DNA of 64,000 nt. Source: CAMQRS01 sp964370065 (lineage in GTDB: Bacteria; Bacillota_I; Bacilli_A; Erysipelotrichales; Erysipelotrichaceae). Position numbers and translations under genes: made by a program. The stretch spans positions 1 to 64,000 of the forward strand of contig CAYJGK010000006.1 of the NCBI GenBank assembly GCA_964370065.1, given 5' to 3'. This document shows, in pieces, positions 1 to 9,443 of the stretch; position 1 is the stretch's first letter; the number at the start of each line of letters is the position of its first letter. Under the pieces are notes generated by a model, which did not search any database, was not told the DNA's origin, and was given only the letters and a program-made list of their open reading frames with translations.

Positions 1-30
1 TAAAAATAGACAGTAAAAATAGAGTGCTAT

Positions 31-55
31 AAAAAAAGAGAACATAGTTCTCTTT
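31..55 (-). terminator. Rho-independent terminator of the membrane-protein gene at 64-1425
   Basis: On the minus strand a stem of AAAGAGAAC and GTTCTCTTT with a 3-nt loop runs into a T tract. It lies just after the stop codon of the 453-residue membrane protein and closes the two-gene unit. Confidence 0.8.
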
Positions 56-63
56 AAGTAATC

Positions 64-1425
64 TTAGTAATCAATCTTTTCAATTATTACTTCATCTTCA
101 TCGAATCCAAAATGATCAGCTAAATATTCTTCATAATTTTCAACTGTTGCATAATCATAATCTTCTGCATATACATTATCTTGATAGATATTAATATAAT
201 CATCATCAAATTCAGAATCATAATACACATCAATTGTTACAATTTCTTTTTCTATTGTTTCTTCATCTGTAAACCAATCTGTGTCTACATATGTATATTC
301 ATACACTAATACTAATTTTGCATCAGGTAAATCCGAATCTTGTTCAACCAAGTAATATGCATTTAAAAATTCATACTCCCCTGCTTCAAAATAATCATCT
401 AATGTAAATCCTTTTACGATAGCATCTAAATCATCCTGTAAATCATCTTTATCCATATCTTCAATTGATTTATACACTTCCGTTAATCCTTCAACAGTCA
501 TTTCCATTTCTGTTTTCTTTAGTTTAACTTTAGATTCTTTAAACATTTCTTCTGCTAATTCAGTTTCCTCGATTCGAACAATAATCTTATCACCATTGCT
601 TAATCTTCCATCTTCAATACCATCTTCTTCTCTAATTACAAAATCAATTTCATACAATGCATACCCTAAGTCAGGGTCTATTTCGTATAATTCTTCCCAT
701 ACTGTATCCCCAGCATAAAAATTAGCATAACCTTCGCCTGATCGACCTGAATAAGAAACATTCAAATCTTGAAATAGATCTACTGCTTTGAAATTAAAGT
801 TTGCATTCCAGAAAGAATAAGCTCCAATAATTACTAGAAATGCTCCTAATACTGCTATGACCATTTTACCAGTTTTTGATAAGCAAGTTGCTTTAATAGA
901 TGCAAATGTAATAGACGCAGCTTTTGTATTACTATCAGCTTCCTCAACTATATTAGCCGATTCGTCAAACCCTCTCATTGGTAACATCGGTTCTAATTGA
1001 CTAATAATAACTGATTGATTCATTGCATGATATACTACAGCTGTACAAACTAAAGAAATGACGAATAAGATTGCTGAAAGTGCCATATTACTTGAAGAAT
1101 CCCATCCTGAAAATCCAAATAAGTACCCTAATGTAATAAAACTAATCACGGGAACTACAATATCTTTAATTGCTAACGCTAATACAGCTTTTGATTTTTC
1201 TTTTTTATTATAATATACAATTCCAGCAATTCCAGTAATTAAAACACCAGCCAAGCCTGCATGAAATATAAATATGAATGTTACTAAATTACCAAAGTTA
1301 CCTAATCCTGACATTGAATTAAGCGTTGATACAAAATATATAATTAATAGTATCGATAAAGTAGCTAATGCATTAAAGATATAAGATGATGCACTAATTA
1401 ATTGATATTGATATGTTCTTTTCAT
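64..1425 (-). CDS. Multi-pass membrane protein with acidic extracytoplasmic C-terminal domain, unknown function
   Basis: I do not recognise this 453-residue protein as a named family. Four hydrophobic segments lie in roughly the first 135 residues, then a polar loop, then a fifth segment near residues 187-205, followed by about 245 residues very rich in Asp, Glu and Tyr. This suggests a membrane anchor carrying an acidic outer domain. Just after the fifth segment, LNVSYSGRSGEGYANF resembles the 'VxFxGxxGxGxA' strand motif seen in some Firmicute membrane-anchored stress or zinc-ribbon proteins; that link is inference. The start is set by the RBS GAGGAGG. The upstream gene probably ends in a TAA overlapping this ATG (TAATG), so the two are likely co-translated. 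Confidence 0.8.
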   Translation of the reverse strand: MKRTYQYQLISASSYIFNALATLSILLIIYFVSTLNSMSGLGNFGNLVTFIFIFHAGLAGVLITGIAGIVYYNKKEKSKAVLALAIKDIVVPVISFITLGYLFGFSGWDSSSNMALSAILFVISLVCTAVVYHAMNQSVIISQLEPMLPMRGFDESANIVEEADSNTKAASITFASIKATCLSKTGKMVIAVLGAFLVIIGAYSFWNANFNFKAVDLFQDLNVSYSGRSGEGYANFYAGDTVWEELYEIDPDLGYALYEIDFVIREEDGIEDGRLSNGDKIIVRIEETELAEEMFKESKVKLKKTEMEMTVEGLTEVYKSIEDMDKDDLQDDLDAIVKGFTLDDYFEAGEYEFLNAYYLVEQDSDLPDAKLVLVYEYTYVDTDWFTDEETIEKEIVTIDVYYDSEFDDDYINIYQDNVYAEDYDYATVENYEEYLADHFGFDEDEVIIEKIDY

Positions 1426-1978
1426 TACTGTACCTCCTCTTTTTCTTCTTTACAACATTCTGTNNNNNNNNNNNNNNNNNNNNNNNNNNNNNNNNNNNNN
1501 NNNNNNNNNNNNNNNNNNNNNNNNNNNNNNNNNNNNNNNNNNNNNNNNNNNNNNNNNNNNNNNTTGTAAATATACACATTAAAGTAACAACAAAATTTAA
1601 TTGTGACAATCCATCTTGTGCCCCTGTGAATAAATTAGATAATAAACTAACAGCTATACTCACTATGCTTGCAATTCCTAAAATAACAGACAAACTTCCT
1701 ATTAAACATGCAATTGATGTATATAAAACAACTCTATTTTTTTGTTCCAGTTTGTAATAAATTAACATAAAAAATCCTAAAGCGAATAATACGGCAATAC
1801 AAATTACAAACAATGCTCCCATAAATTCATATGTAGATGTTGAACCAGTTCCTACAACATTATATAACTCCTCATTATCTCCATTTAGCATTGTCATTAA
1901 CCATATGCAGAAAAATGCTAAAAATCCACTTAGTATTGCTGCCATTAAGTTGACATACTTAAATTGATTAAATTTCAT
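1425..1978 (-). CDS. Small multi-pass membrane protein, unknown, interrupted by an assembly gap
   Basis: From the start (RBS AGAGGT before ATG) the visible part is a protein of about 138 residues with four hydrophobic segments near 10-31, 50-75, 85-107 and 125-138. The sequence then enters a 100-N gap. On the far side one frame reads TECCKEEKEEVQ and stops at TAA overlapping the next ATG (TAATG). I prefer this frame as the true C-terminus because it gives a charged tail and a classical overlap. The frame that is continuous if the gap is really 100 nt would run inside the next gene to 1394. The similar layout of the two proteins suggests a cotranscribed pair. No function can be assigned. Confidence 0.6.
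1464..1563. other. 100-N assembly gap of unknown true size
   Basis: The flanks (1409-1463 and 1564-1618) are not duplicates of each other, unlike the other two N runs. The gap is therefore likely to be missing sequence, and 100 is probably a placeholder. Confidence 0.9.
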
Positions 1979-2015
1979 TTCTTACCTCTTTTCTGTGCTA
2001 TCAAACACTTTCCAC

Positions 2016-2024
2016 ATTATACCA
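2016..2024 (-). promoter_or_regulatory. Extended -10 promoter for the membrane-protein pair
   Basis: The minus strand reads TGGTATAAT, an extended -10 element, about 40 bp before the start codon at 1978. No good -35 is visible at 16-18 bp. Confidence 0.5.
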
Positions 2025-2105
2025 TAATTTCCCATAAAATCTTAAATCGATTACCATGAATGCGTTATCATTTTAGAAATATTCTAATACATTATATAAT
2101 TCACA

Positions 2106-2132
2106 TAAAAAAAAGCACTTAATTGTGCTTTT
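2106..2132 (-). terminator. Rho-independent terminator of the pyr operon
   Basis: AAAAGCAC and GTGCTTTT form a stem with a 6-nt loop, followed by a T run, directly after the pyrE stop codon. Confidence 0.85.
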
Positions 2133-2137
2133 ACATA

Positions 2138-2809
2138 TTATTTTACTCCGTATTGATCGTAATATGTATCAATCGCAGACTTAATAGTGTCATCAATAAT
2201 CACTTCCCCATTATATGGTTGATTGTGTAATATTTCAACTACTTCATCCATCGTAACAATTGCGTGTGCGTCAAATCCATATTTTGCTTTTACTTCATCT
2301 AACGCGCTTACATCTGTTTTTCCTTTTTCTTGACGGTTTAGTGAAACAATTAATCCTTTCACTTCTACTTTTGCTTGTTCCATTAGAATTGGATACGTTT
2401 CTTCAATTGATTTACCAGATGTTGTTACATCTTCGATAATCACTACTCGATCATTATCATTTAATTTTGTTCCTAATAAAATCCCTGTATCACCATGATC
2501 TTTTACTTCTTTACGATTTGAACAATAGCGAATATCTACTCCATATAATTCAGAAATGGCCATTGTAGTAGCAACAGCTAATGGTATTCCTTTATAAGCT
2601 GGACCAAATAATACATCAAAATCTAATCCGTAATTATCATGGATTGCTTTTGCATAGTACTCTCCCAATTTTCTTAGTTGCGTACCTGTTACATAAGCTC
2701 CAGCATTCATAAAAAACGGTGATTTTCTTCCACTTTTTAATGTGAAATCTCCAAATTTTAATACTTTACTATCTACCATGAATTCGATAAATTCTTTTTT
2801 GTAACTCAT
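2138..2809 (-). CDS. pyrE: Orotate phosphoribosyltransferase
   Basis: This enzyme makes orotidine 5'-monophosphate from orotate and PRPP, the fifth step of UMP synthesis in the cytoplasm. The PRPP-binding loop is visible as VVIIEDVTTSGKS (about residues 111-123), and the N-terminal part carries the family pattern FTLKSGRKSPFF. At 223 residues it is of usual length. It is the last gene of the pyr operon, 10 bp after pyrF, with an intrinsic terminator right behind it. An RBS GGAGAAATG precedes the ATG. Confidence 0.96.
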   Translation of the reverse strand: MSYKKEFIEFMVDSKVLKFGDFTLKSGRKSPFFMNAGAYVTGTQLRKLGEYYAKAIHDNYGLDFDVLFGPAYKGIPLAVATTMAISELYGVDIRYCSNRKEVKDHGDTGILLGTKLNDNDRVVIIEDVTTSGKSIEETYPILMEQAKVEVKGLIVSLNRQEKGKTDVSALDEVKAKYGFDAHAIVTMDEVVEILHNQPYNGEVIIDDTIKSAIDTYYDQYGVK

Positions 2810-2819
2810 TTCATTTCTC

Positions 2820-3515
2820 CTATTGCATCATTGCTTCAATATCTAAATATGTTTGTTGTGGATTTTGTGCATTGGTGATACTTCTCCCTACAACAATGTG
2901 ATTACAACCTTCTTCTTTAGCGAAAACAGGTGTTGCTACACGTTTTTGATCATCCTTTGAATCCTCTGCTAGACGAATTCCAGGTGTCACTGTTAAAAAG
3001 TCATTTCCACAAGCCTTGTGAATAGCTCTTGCTTCATATACACTACAAACGACTCCATCTAATCCTGCTTCTTTAGCATTTTTTGCATATTTTACTACAC
3101 AATCAATTACTTCTCCTTCAATTCCTAATTCCTCATTCATTGCTTCTTTAGAAGTGCTTGTTAATTGTGTCACTCCAATACATAACGGGCGTTTACCATT
3201 TACTGCCCCTTCTTCTAAACCTTGCATAGCTGCTTTCATCATAGCAATCCCACCTGCACAGTGTAAATTTACGATATCTACATCTAATTTTGCTAAGTTT
3301 TTCATACCACCTTTTACTGTGTTTGGAATATCATGTAATTTTAAATCCAAGAAAATGTGATGTCCTAAAGCACGTACATCCTTTACAATATCTAATCCAC
3401 AAGCATATGTTAATTCCATTCCAATTTTCACATAAATTGGTTCATTGAATCCTTTCAAAAAATGCATGACTTCTTCTTTTGTTGAAAAATCTAATGCGAC
3501 AATTGTTTTATTCAT
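2820..3515 (-). CDS. pyrF: Orotidine 5'-phosphate decarboxylase
   Basis: This enzyme decarboxylates OMP to UMP, the last step of de novo pyrimidine synthesis. The catalytic signature FLDLKLHDIPNTV carries the Lys-Asp pair (about residues 55-67), and VVGRSI near the C-terminus fits the phosphate-binding loop. The 231-residue length is standard for the bacterial TIM-barrel family. Its ATG overlaps the pyrD stop by one base (TAATG), indicating translational coupling. Confidence 0.97.
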   Translation of the reverse strand: MNKTIVALDFSTKEEVMHFLKGFNEPIYVKIGMELTYACGLDIVKDVRALGHHIFLDLKLHDIPNTVKGGMKNLAKLDVDIVNLHCAGGIAMMKAAMQGLEEGAVNGKRPLCIGVTQLTSTSKEAMNEELGIEGEVIDCVVKYAKNAKEAGLDGVVCSVYEARAIHKACGNDFLTVTPGIRLAEDSKDDQKRVATPVFAKEEGCNHIVVGRSITNAQNPQQTYLDIEAMMQ

Positions 3516-4420
3516 TATCTATGGCTCCTTCCAATAGCTTCACTAATATTTTTAATTCCATATTTTTCAAATACTTTCGGTAACTCTTCAATAATTTTTT
3601 TACATGCATAAGGATCAACAAAATTGGCCATCCCTACTTGAACTGCACTAGCCCCTGCATATAAGAATTCAAGTACATCTTCTGCACAACTAATCCCACC
3701 AACTCCAATAATAGGAATATTAATAGCTTGATACACTTGATGTACCATACGAATTGCAACAGGTTTAATAGCCGGCCCACTTAAGCCACCTGTTTTATTT
3801 GCAATGATTGGTTTTCCCGTTCTTAAATCTAATCGCATTCCTAATAACGTGTTAATCATTACAATTCCATCTGCTCCAGCTTCTTCTACTGCTTTTGCAA
3901 TTGCTACAATATCTGTAACATTTGGACTTAATTTAACATAAATTGGTTTCTTTGAAACAGATTTACATAGTTGAGTTACTTTTGCAGCTAGTGCAGGATC
4001 TGTACCTAACCCGATACCTCCATGTTTGACATTGGGGCAACTAATGTTTAATTCAAATGCCTTGACACAAGGGTCGTCATTTAATGTTTCAATGACATGT
4101 ACGTAATCGTCTTCACAGGCACCTGCTACATTAACCATAATTTCTGTATCAAATTGTGCTAACCACGGTAGCTCTTTTGCTTTAATAACTTCTACTCCAG
4201 GATTTTGCAACCCTATTGCATTTAACATTCCTTGTGGAGTCTCTGCAATTCTAGGCGTTGGATTTCCAAACCTAGATTGAGGTGTTACACTTTTAATTGC
4301 AATCCCTCCTAAAATACTTAAGTCATAAAATTCCGCAAATTCTCTACCATTCCCAAAACACCCACTTGCAGGCATAACTGGATTTTTAAGTTGTAACCCT
4401 GGTAAATTAATTTTCAACAT
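3515..4420 (-). CDS. pyrD: Dihydroorotate dehydrogenase, class 1B catalytic subunit
   Basis: This subunit oxidises dihydroorotate to orotate using FMN. The class 1 active-site pattern NISCPN, with its catalytic Cys, lies near residue 124. FMN-barrel motifs such as GADGIVMINT and IGVGGI follow. At 301 residues with pyrK directly upstream, it is the class 1B (NAD-linked, PyrDK) enzyme and not the fumarate-using 1A form. Its start overlaps the pyrK stop codon by one base. Confidence 0.97.
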   Translation of the reverse strand: MLKINLPGLQLKNPVMPASGCFGNGREFAEFYDLSILGGIAIKSVTPQSRFGNPTPRIAETPQGMLNAIGLQNPGVEVIKAKELPWLAQFDTEIMVNVAGACEDDYVHVIETLNDDPCVKAFELNISCPNVKHGGIGLGTDPALAAKVTQLCKSVSKKPIYVKLSPNVTDIVAIAKAVEEAGADGIVMINTLLGMRLDLRTGKPIIANKTGGLSGPAIKPVAIRMVHQVYQAINIPIIGVGGISCAEDVLEFLYAGASAVQVGMANFVDPYACKKIIEELPKVFEKYGIKNISEAIGRSHR

Positions 4421-5163
4421 TATAAACCCACCTTTCCGATTGGGAACACAGGTCCTTCTTTACAAATTCGATAATAAATTTCAGAATCCGCTTTATCTTT
4501 ACATACACATCCCATACATGCTCCAATACCACATGCCATTCTGGACTCAAAAGAAACATAGCCTTTCGTATATTTTTCTTCTAACGCTTTTAACATAGGC
4601 ATTGGACCACATGAATATAAGAAATCATGACTAATATTTTCAGCTTTAATGACATCCAATACTGTACCTTTTAAACCACTACTTCCATCCATTGTGGCAA
4701 TGTATACCTGACAACCTAATGCTTCAAACTCTTTTTTATAAAATACAGATGCCTGATCATTAAATCCTAATACCACACAGACATCTTTATCTAAAGCACG
4801 ATATCTTTTAGCCACTTCATATAAAGGTGGGACACCCACTCCTCCACCAACTAACAATAATTGCTTTTGTTGTTCATGAATCGGAAAATCACTTCCTAAA
4901 GGTCCTAATACATTAATTGAGTCACTAGCTTTTGCATTAGCTAATATTTGTGTCCCTTCTCCTACTACTTTATAAATAATAGTATATTGATTTTCTTCTA
5001 TACTATTAATACTAATTGGTCGCCTTAATAACAACCCATTTATTTTAATATTCACAAATTGTCCAGGTTTCATTTCCATGCCTAATGTGCTAGCAATCAC
5101 CATTTTATATGTATCCAAAGCAATGCATTCATTGCTTTGGATAATTCCGATGTCTTCTCTCAT
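4420..5163 (-). CDS. pyrK: Dihydroorotate dehydrogenase electron-transfer subunit
   Basis: This FAD and [2Fe-2S] protein passes electrons from PyrD to NAD+. The flavin-binding pattern RRPISI, the NAD-binding GGGVGVPPLYEVAK, and a C-terminal iron-sulfur cluster with four cysteines (CGIGACMGC and a later C before KEGPVFP) are visible. I chose the internal ATG at 5163 over one 18 bp upstream, because GGAG sits 8 bp before it and the shorter form starts just after the carB stop. This gives 247 residues. Confidence 0.95.
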   Translation of the reverse strand: MREDIGIIQSNECIALDTYKMVIASTLGMEMKPGQFVNIKINGLLLRRPISINSIEENQYTIIYKVVGEGTQILANAKASDSINVLGPLGSDFPIHEQQKQLLLVGGGVGVPPLYEVAKRYRALDKDVCVVLGFNDQASVFYKKEFEALGCQVYIATMDGSSGLKGTVLDVIKAENISHDFLYSCGPMPMLKALEEKYTKGYVSFESRMACGIGACMGCVCKDKADSEIYYRICKEGPVFPIGKVGL

Positions 5164-5164
5164 T

Positions 5165-8100
5165 TTAATTCTCCATTTCATTCATTGAAATAGCACTGAA
5201 TGTCAGCATTTCAATTACTTTTAAGATGATATTAGCAGTATCTAAACTAGTTAAACAAGAAATACCATTCTCTGCTGAGAAACGACGAATTAAGAATCCA
5301 TCATTTGTTGTATTTTTATCTTGCGACATTGTATTAATCACGTATTTTACTTGTCCTTTAATAATTACATCAATTACTGAATTTTCTTCTGCGCTTACCT
5401 TTCCAACTTCCGCTACATTTATGTTATGTGTTCTTAAAAATTTAGCAGTACCGCTAGTCGCCATAATTCCATACCCACATTCATCAAAACGTTTTGCTAA
5501 GTCCAAAGCTTCTTCTTTGTGTTCATCCGCAATTGTCATCAATACATTACCATGAGTTGGGAATTTAACCCCACTTGCTAATAAAGCTTTATAAATAGCT
5601 TTTTCAAATGTTGTATCGCCTCCTAAACTCTCTCCTGTTGATTTCATTTCTGGACCTAAAGTAGTATCAACACTTCTTAATTTCGCAAATGAAAATACTG
5701 GTGCTTTCACAAATACACGTTTTGGCTCAGCTTGTATGCCTTCACAATATCCTTGTTGTGTTAACGATTCATTCATAATAGCGCGTGTTGCCACATGCGC
5801 CATTGGAACACCTGTAATTTTAGATAAGAATGGTACCGTTCTTGAACTTCTTGGATTCACTTCTAATACATACACATTATCATCTTTATCAATAATAAAT
5901 TGAATGTTGTATAAACCAATAAAGTTAAATCCTTTACCAATGCGAATTGTATACTCTGTAATTTTATCTTTAATTGCTTGCGTTAATGTTTGAGTAGGGT
6001 ATACAGAAATTGAATCACCTGAATGGACTCCTGCACGTTCCACATGCTCCATAATACCTGGAATAAATACATTTGTTCCATCACAGATAGCATCTGTTTC
6101 ACACTCTTTACCAACAATATATTTGTCAACCAAGATTGGTGCGTCATGTGAGATTTCTTTAATTGCGTGTTTCATATACGTTTCTAAATCTAGATCATTA
6201 TGAACAATTTCCATTGCTCTACCACCTAATACATACGAAGGACGCACTAATACCGGATACCCAATTCGATTCGCAATTGCAATACTCTCTTCAACTGTAA
6301 TAGCTGTTTCCCCTTTTGGTTGAGGAATATCTAGTTTTCTAAGCATAGCTTCAAATTCATAACGATCTTCAGCACGATCAATATTCTCAATTGAAGTACC
6401 TAAGATTTTCACTCCATGATTTTGTAATGAATCGGCTAAATTAATTGCAGTTTGCCCACCAAATTGAACAATAACTCCAATTGGTTGTTCTAAATCAATA
6501 ATGTGCATTACGTCTTCCGTTGTTAATGGCTCAAAGTATAATTTATCACTAATTGAAAAATCCGTTGATACGGTTTCAGGGTTGTTATTTATTACAATCG
6601 CTTCATACCCGATTTCTCTTAATGTCTGTACACAGTGCACTGTAGCATAATCAAATTCTACTCCTTGACCAATACGAATAGGCCCACTTCCTAATACAAT
6701 TACTGATTTTTTATCAGTTTGATAAGATTCATTTTCATCCGCATAAGTGGAATAGAAGTAAGGTGTTGCACTAGCAAACTCACCTGCACAAGTATCTACC
6801 ATTTTATAAACTGGAATAATTTTATTTTCTTTTCTTAACATGAATACTTCTTTTTCATTCATGTTCCATGTTCTTGCAATATAGGAATCTGAGAATCCAT
6901 ATTTTTTACATTTTTTTAAAGTTGCTAAATCTTTTTTATTTTCTATCAATTGCTTTTCTAATGACACAATATGCAATAACTTATTTAAGAAGAATAAATC
7001 AATTTGTGTAAAGTCATTGATTGCTTCTACACTAACTCCTATTCTTAATAAATTCATGATTGCTAATAAACGTTCATCATCATGCTGTTTTACTTTTTCC
7101 CATAAACTAGCTTCATCCGTTGGTAAATCTTTTTGCTCCATATGATCTAATTTTAATTCAATTGAACGAATTCCTTTTAGTAAACTTTCTTCGAAGTTTG
7201 TTCCAATTGACATGATTTCACCAGTCGCCTTCATTTGAGTCCCTAAACGACGATCCGCTTTTGGAAATTTATCAAATGGGAAACGTGGTAACTTTGTTAC
7301 AATGTAATCAATACTTGGCTCAAAACAAGCATAACTTGTCTGTGTAATTGGGTTAATAATTTCATCCAATGTTAATCCTACTGCAATTTTTGCAGCAATC
7401 TTAGCAATTGGATATCCTGTAGCTTTAGAGGCTAAAGCACTAGAACGAGACACACGTGGGTTTACCTCAATTACATAATATTGGAAACTATGTGGATCTA
7501 ATGCTAATTGTACATTACATCCACCACATATTTTTAAAGCACGTATAATTCCTAAACTTGCATTTCTTAACATTTGGTTTTCACGATCACTTAATGTTTG
7601 TACAGGTGCAACAACAATTGAATCTCCGGTATGAATACCTACTGGATCTACATTTTCCATATTACATACAACAATTGCATTATCATTATTATCACGCATT
7701 ACTTCGTATTCTACTTCTTTAAATCCAGCAATGCTTTTTTCAATTAAACATTGTGTCACTGGAGATAATTTCAAACCATTTTTTGCAATGTCCGCTAATT
7801 CTTCATCATTTCTAGCGAAACCACCACCTGTACCACCTAATGTAAAGGCAGGACGTACTACAACTGGGTATCCAATTTCATGTGCAAACGATAAACTTTC
7901 TTCTACTGTATGTACAATTAAACTTTCAGGAATAGGTTGTTCTAATTCCAACATTAAATTTTTAAATAATTCACGGTCTTCTGCTTTTTCAATAGCATCT
8001 AATGCCGTTCCTAAAATTTCTACATTATTCTCTTCTAATACTCCAGCTTTTGATAGTTCAACAACTAAGTTTAAACCTGTCTGCCCTCCTAATGTACCTA

Positions 8101-8359
8101 AGATAGCATCTGGTCTTTCTTTATGGATAATACGAGAAGCAAATTCTACAGTTAATGGTTCTATATACACTTTATCTGCTACTGATGTATCTGTCATAAT
8201 CGTTGCTGGATTAGAGTTAATTAAAATAACTTCATATCCTTCTTCTCTAAGAGCTTGACACGCTTGTGTTCCTGCATAATCAAATTCTGCAGCTTGTCCG
8301 ATAATAATTGGTCCTGAACCAATTACCATAATTTTTTTAATATCTAATCTTTTAGGCAT
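5165..8359 (-). CDS. carB: Carbamoyl-phosphate synthase large subunit
   Basis: This subunit makes carbamoyl phosphate from ammonia (supplied by CarA), bicarbonate and two ATP. It has the duplicated ATP-grasp architecture: each half opens with a GSGPI(I/R)IGQ motif (near residues 15 and 557), an oligomerisation region lies between, and a C-terminal MGS-like allosteric domain follows. The start is taken at MPKRLDIKK (RBS GGGAGG), which overlaps the carA end by 8 nt; an ATG 24 bp upstream has a poorer context. The 1064-residue length is standard. Within this operon the product feeds pyrB. Confidence 0.97.
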   Translation of the reverse strand: MPKRLDIKKIMVIGSGPIIIGQAAEFDYAGTQACQALREEGYEVILINSNPATIMTDTSVADKVYIEPLTVEFASRIIHKERPDAILGTLGGQTGLNLVVELSKAGVLEENNVEILGTALDAIEKAEDRELFKNLMLELEQPIPESLIVHTVEESLSFAHEIGYPVVVRPAFTLGGTGGGFARNDEELADIAKNGLKLSPVTQCLIEKSIAGFKEVEYEVMRDNNDNAIVVCNMENVDPVGIHTGDSIVVAPVQTLSDRENQMLRNASLGIIRALKICGGCNVQLALDPHSFQYYVIEVNPRVSRSSALASKATGYPIAKIAAKIAVGLTLDEIINPITQTSYACFEPSIDYIVTKLPRFPFDKFPKADRRLGTQMKATGEIMSIGTNFEESLLKGIRSIELKLDHMEQKDLPTDEASLWEKVKQHDDERLLAIMNLLRIGVSVEAINDFTQIDLFFLNKLLHIVSLEKQLIENKKDLATLKKCKKYGFSDSYIARTWNMNEKEVFMLRKENKIIPVYKMVDTCAGEFASATPYFYSTYADENESYQTDKKSVIVLGSGPIRIGQGVEFDYATVHCVQTLREIGYEAIVINNNPETVSTDFSISDKLYFEPLTTEDVMHIIDLEQPIGVIVQFGGQTAINLADSLQNHGVKILGTSIENIDRAEDRYEFEAMLRKLDIPQPKGETAITVEESIAIANRIGYPVLVRPSYVLGGRAMEIVHNDLDLETYMKHAIKEISHDAPILVDKYIVGKECETDAICDGTNVFIPGIMEHVERAGVHSGDSISVYPTQTLTQAIKDKITEYTIRIGKGFNFIGLYNIQFIIDKDDNVYVLEVNPRSSRTVPFLSKITGVPMAHVATRAIMNESLTQQGYCEGIQAEPKRVFVKAPVFSFAKLRSVDTTLGPEMKSTGESLGGDTTFEKAIYKALLASGVKFPTHGNVLMTIADEHKEEALDLAKRFDECGYGIMATSGTAKFLRTHNINVAEVGKVSAEENSVIDVIIKGQVKYVINTMSQDKNTTNDGFLIRRFSAENGISCLTSLDTANIILKVIEMLTFSAISMNEMEN

Positions 8360-9443
8360 GTCTTTTTCCTCCCTTACATTCATCCATCATATTCATAAAT
8401 TCATCAAATAAATAGTTTGCATCTTCAGGTCCAGGATTGGCTTCTGGGTGATATTGTACCGAAAATACAGCATACTCTTTATGTTCTACCCCTTCTACAC
8501 TTTTATCATTTAAGGCAGTATGTGTTAATACTAACCCTGTATTGTCTAGTGTTGAGGCATCTACAGCATATGAGTGATTTTGACTTGTAATTTCCACTCT
8601 TCCTGTCTTTAAATTTGTAACAGGATGGTTACTTCCACGATGTCCAAACTTTAATTTCATGGTGTCTGCTCCACAAGCTAAACTAATTAATTGATGTCCT
8701 AAACAGATTCCAAAAATTGGTACTTGTCCCATTAATTGTTTAATAGTTTCAATTGCTTCCACTACTTCTTTTGGATCACCAGGACCATTGCTTAACATAA
8801 TTCCATCTGGTTTTAAAGCCATAATGCTTTTTGCATCTGTGCGATAAGGTACGACAATTAAGTCACATCCGCGTTTACTTAATTCACGAATGATCCCATG
8901 CTTGGCTCCAAAATCAACTAATACAACACGTTTTCCTCTACTTGGGATAGGAAATGCTTTAGGTGTAGATACTGATTTTACTTGCCCGCTTGGATAAGGT
9001 GCCTCTTGTAATTGTTTAACAATCAATTCAACGTTTGCATCCATATCTGCCATAATTGCTTTCATAGTTCCTGCACTTCTGATTTTACGTGTTAGCGCTC
9101 GTGTATCAATTCCACTAATTCCAGGAATATTTTTAAGTGTTAAATATTCGTCTAAACTAAATTCATTTCTAAAATTACTAGGCTTTTCACAAGGCTCTTT
9201 TACAATGAATCCAAACACTGCTGGATCAATACTTTCAAAATCATCACGATTCACTCCATAGTTTCCTATTAATGGATATGTCATCATTACAATTTGTGCA
9301 CAATATGATAAATCACTTAATACTTCTTGATACCCTGTCATTCCCGTATTAAACACGATTTCTCCTAAGCGAAAATTATCAGAACCAAATGCTTCTCCTA
9401 CATACACTGTTCCATCTTCTAAAATTAATTGTCTTTGTTTCAT
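8352..9443 (-). CDS. carA: Carbamoyl-phosphate synthase small (glutaminase) subunit
   Basis: This subunit hydrolyses glutamine and channels ammonia to CarB. The N-terminal CPSase-specific domain is followed by a class I glutamine amidotransferase domain with the nucleophile in PIFGICLGHQL and the His-Glu pair in QYHPEA. At 363 residues it matches the family. An RBS AAGGAG precedes the ATG, which overlaps the pyrC stop by 4 nt. Confidence 0.97.
   Translation of the reverse strand: MKQRQLILEDGTVYVGEAFGSDNFRLGEIVFNTGMTGYQEVLSDLSYCAQIVMMTYPLIGNYGVNRDDFESIDPAVFGFIVKEPCEKPSNFRNEFSLDEYLTLKNIPGISGIDTRALTRKIRSAGTMKAIMADMDANVELIVKQLQEAPYPSGQVKSVSTPKAFPIPSRGKRVVLVDFGAKHGIIRELSKRGCDLIVVPYRTDAKSIMALKPDGIMLSNGPGDPKEVVEAIETIKQLMGQVPIFGICLGHQLISLACGADTMKLKFGHRGSNHPVTNLKTGRVEITSQNHSYAVDASTLDNTGLVLTHTALNDKSVEGVEHKEYAVFSVQYHPEANPGPEDANYLFDEFMNMMDECKGGKRHA

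Noticed and set aside
1394..1425. Extension of the upstream membrane protein to 1394 through the gap
   Set aside because: It assumes the gap is exactly 100 nt; the alternative frame with TAA overlapping the next ATG is more gene-like.
7731..8258. Plus-strand open frame of 175 codons inside carB
   Set aside because: It is antisense to a complete, motif-rich carB; no RBS, and the composition is that of a reverse-complement shadow. The same applies to the other plus-strand frames.
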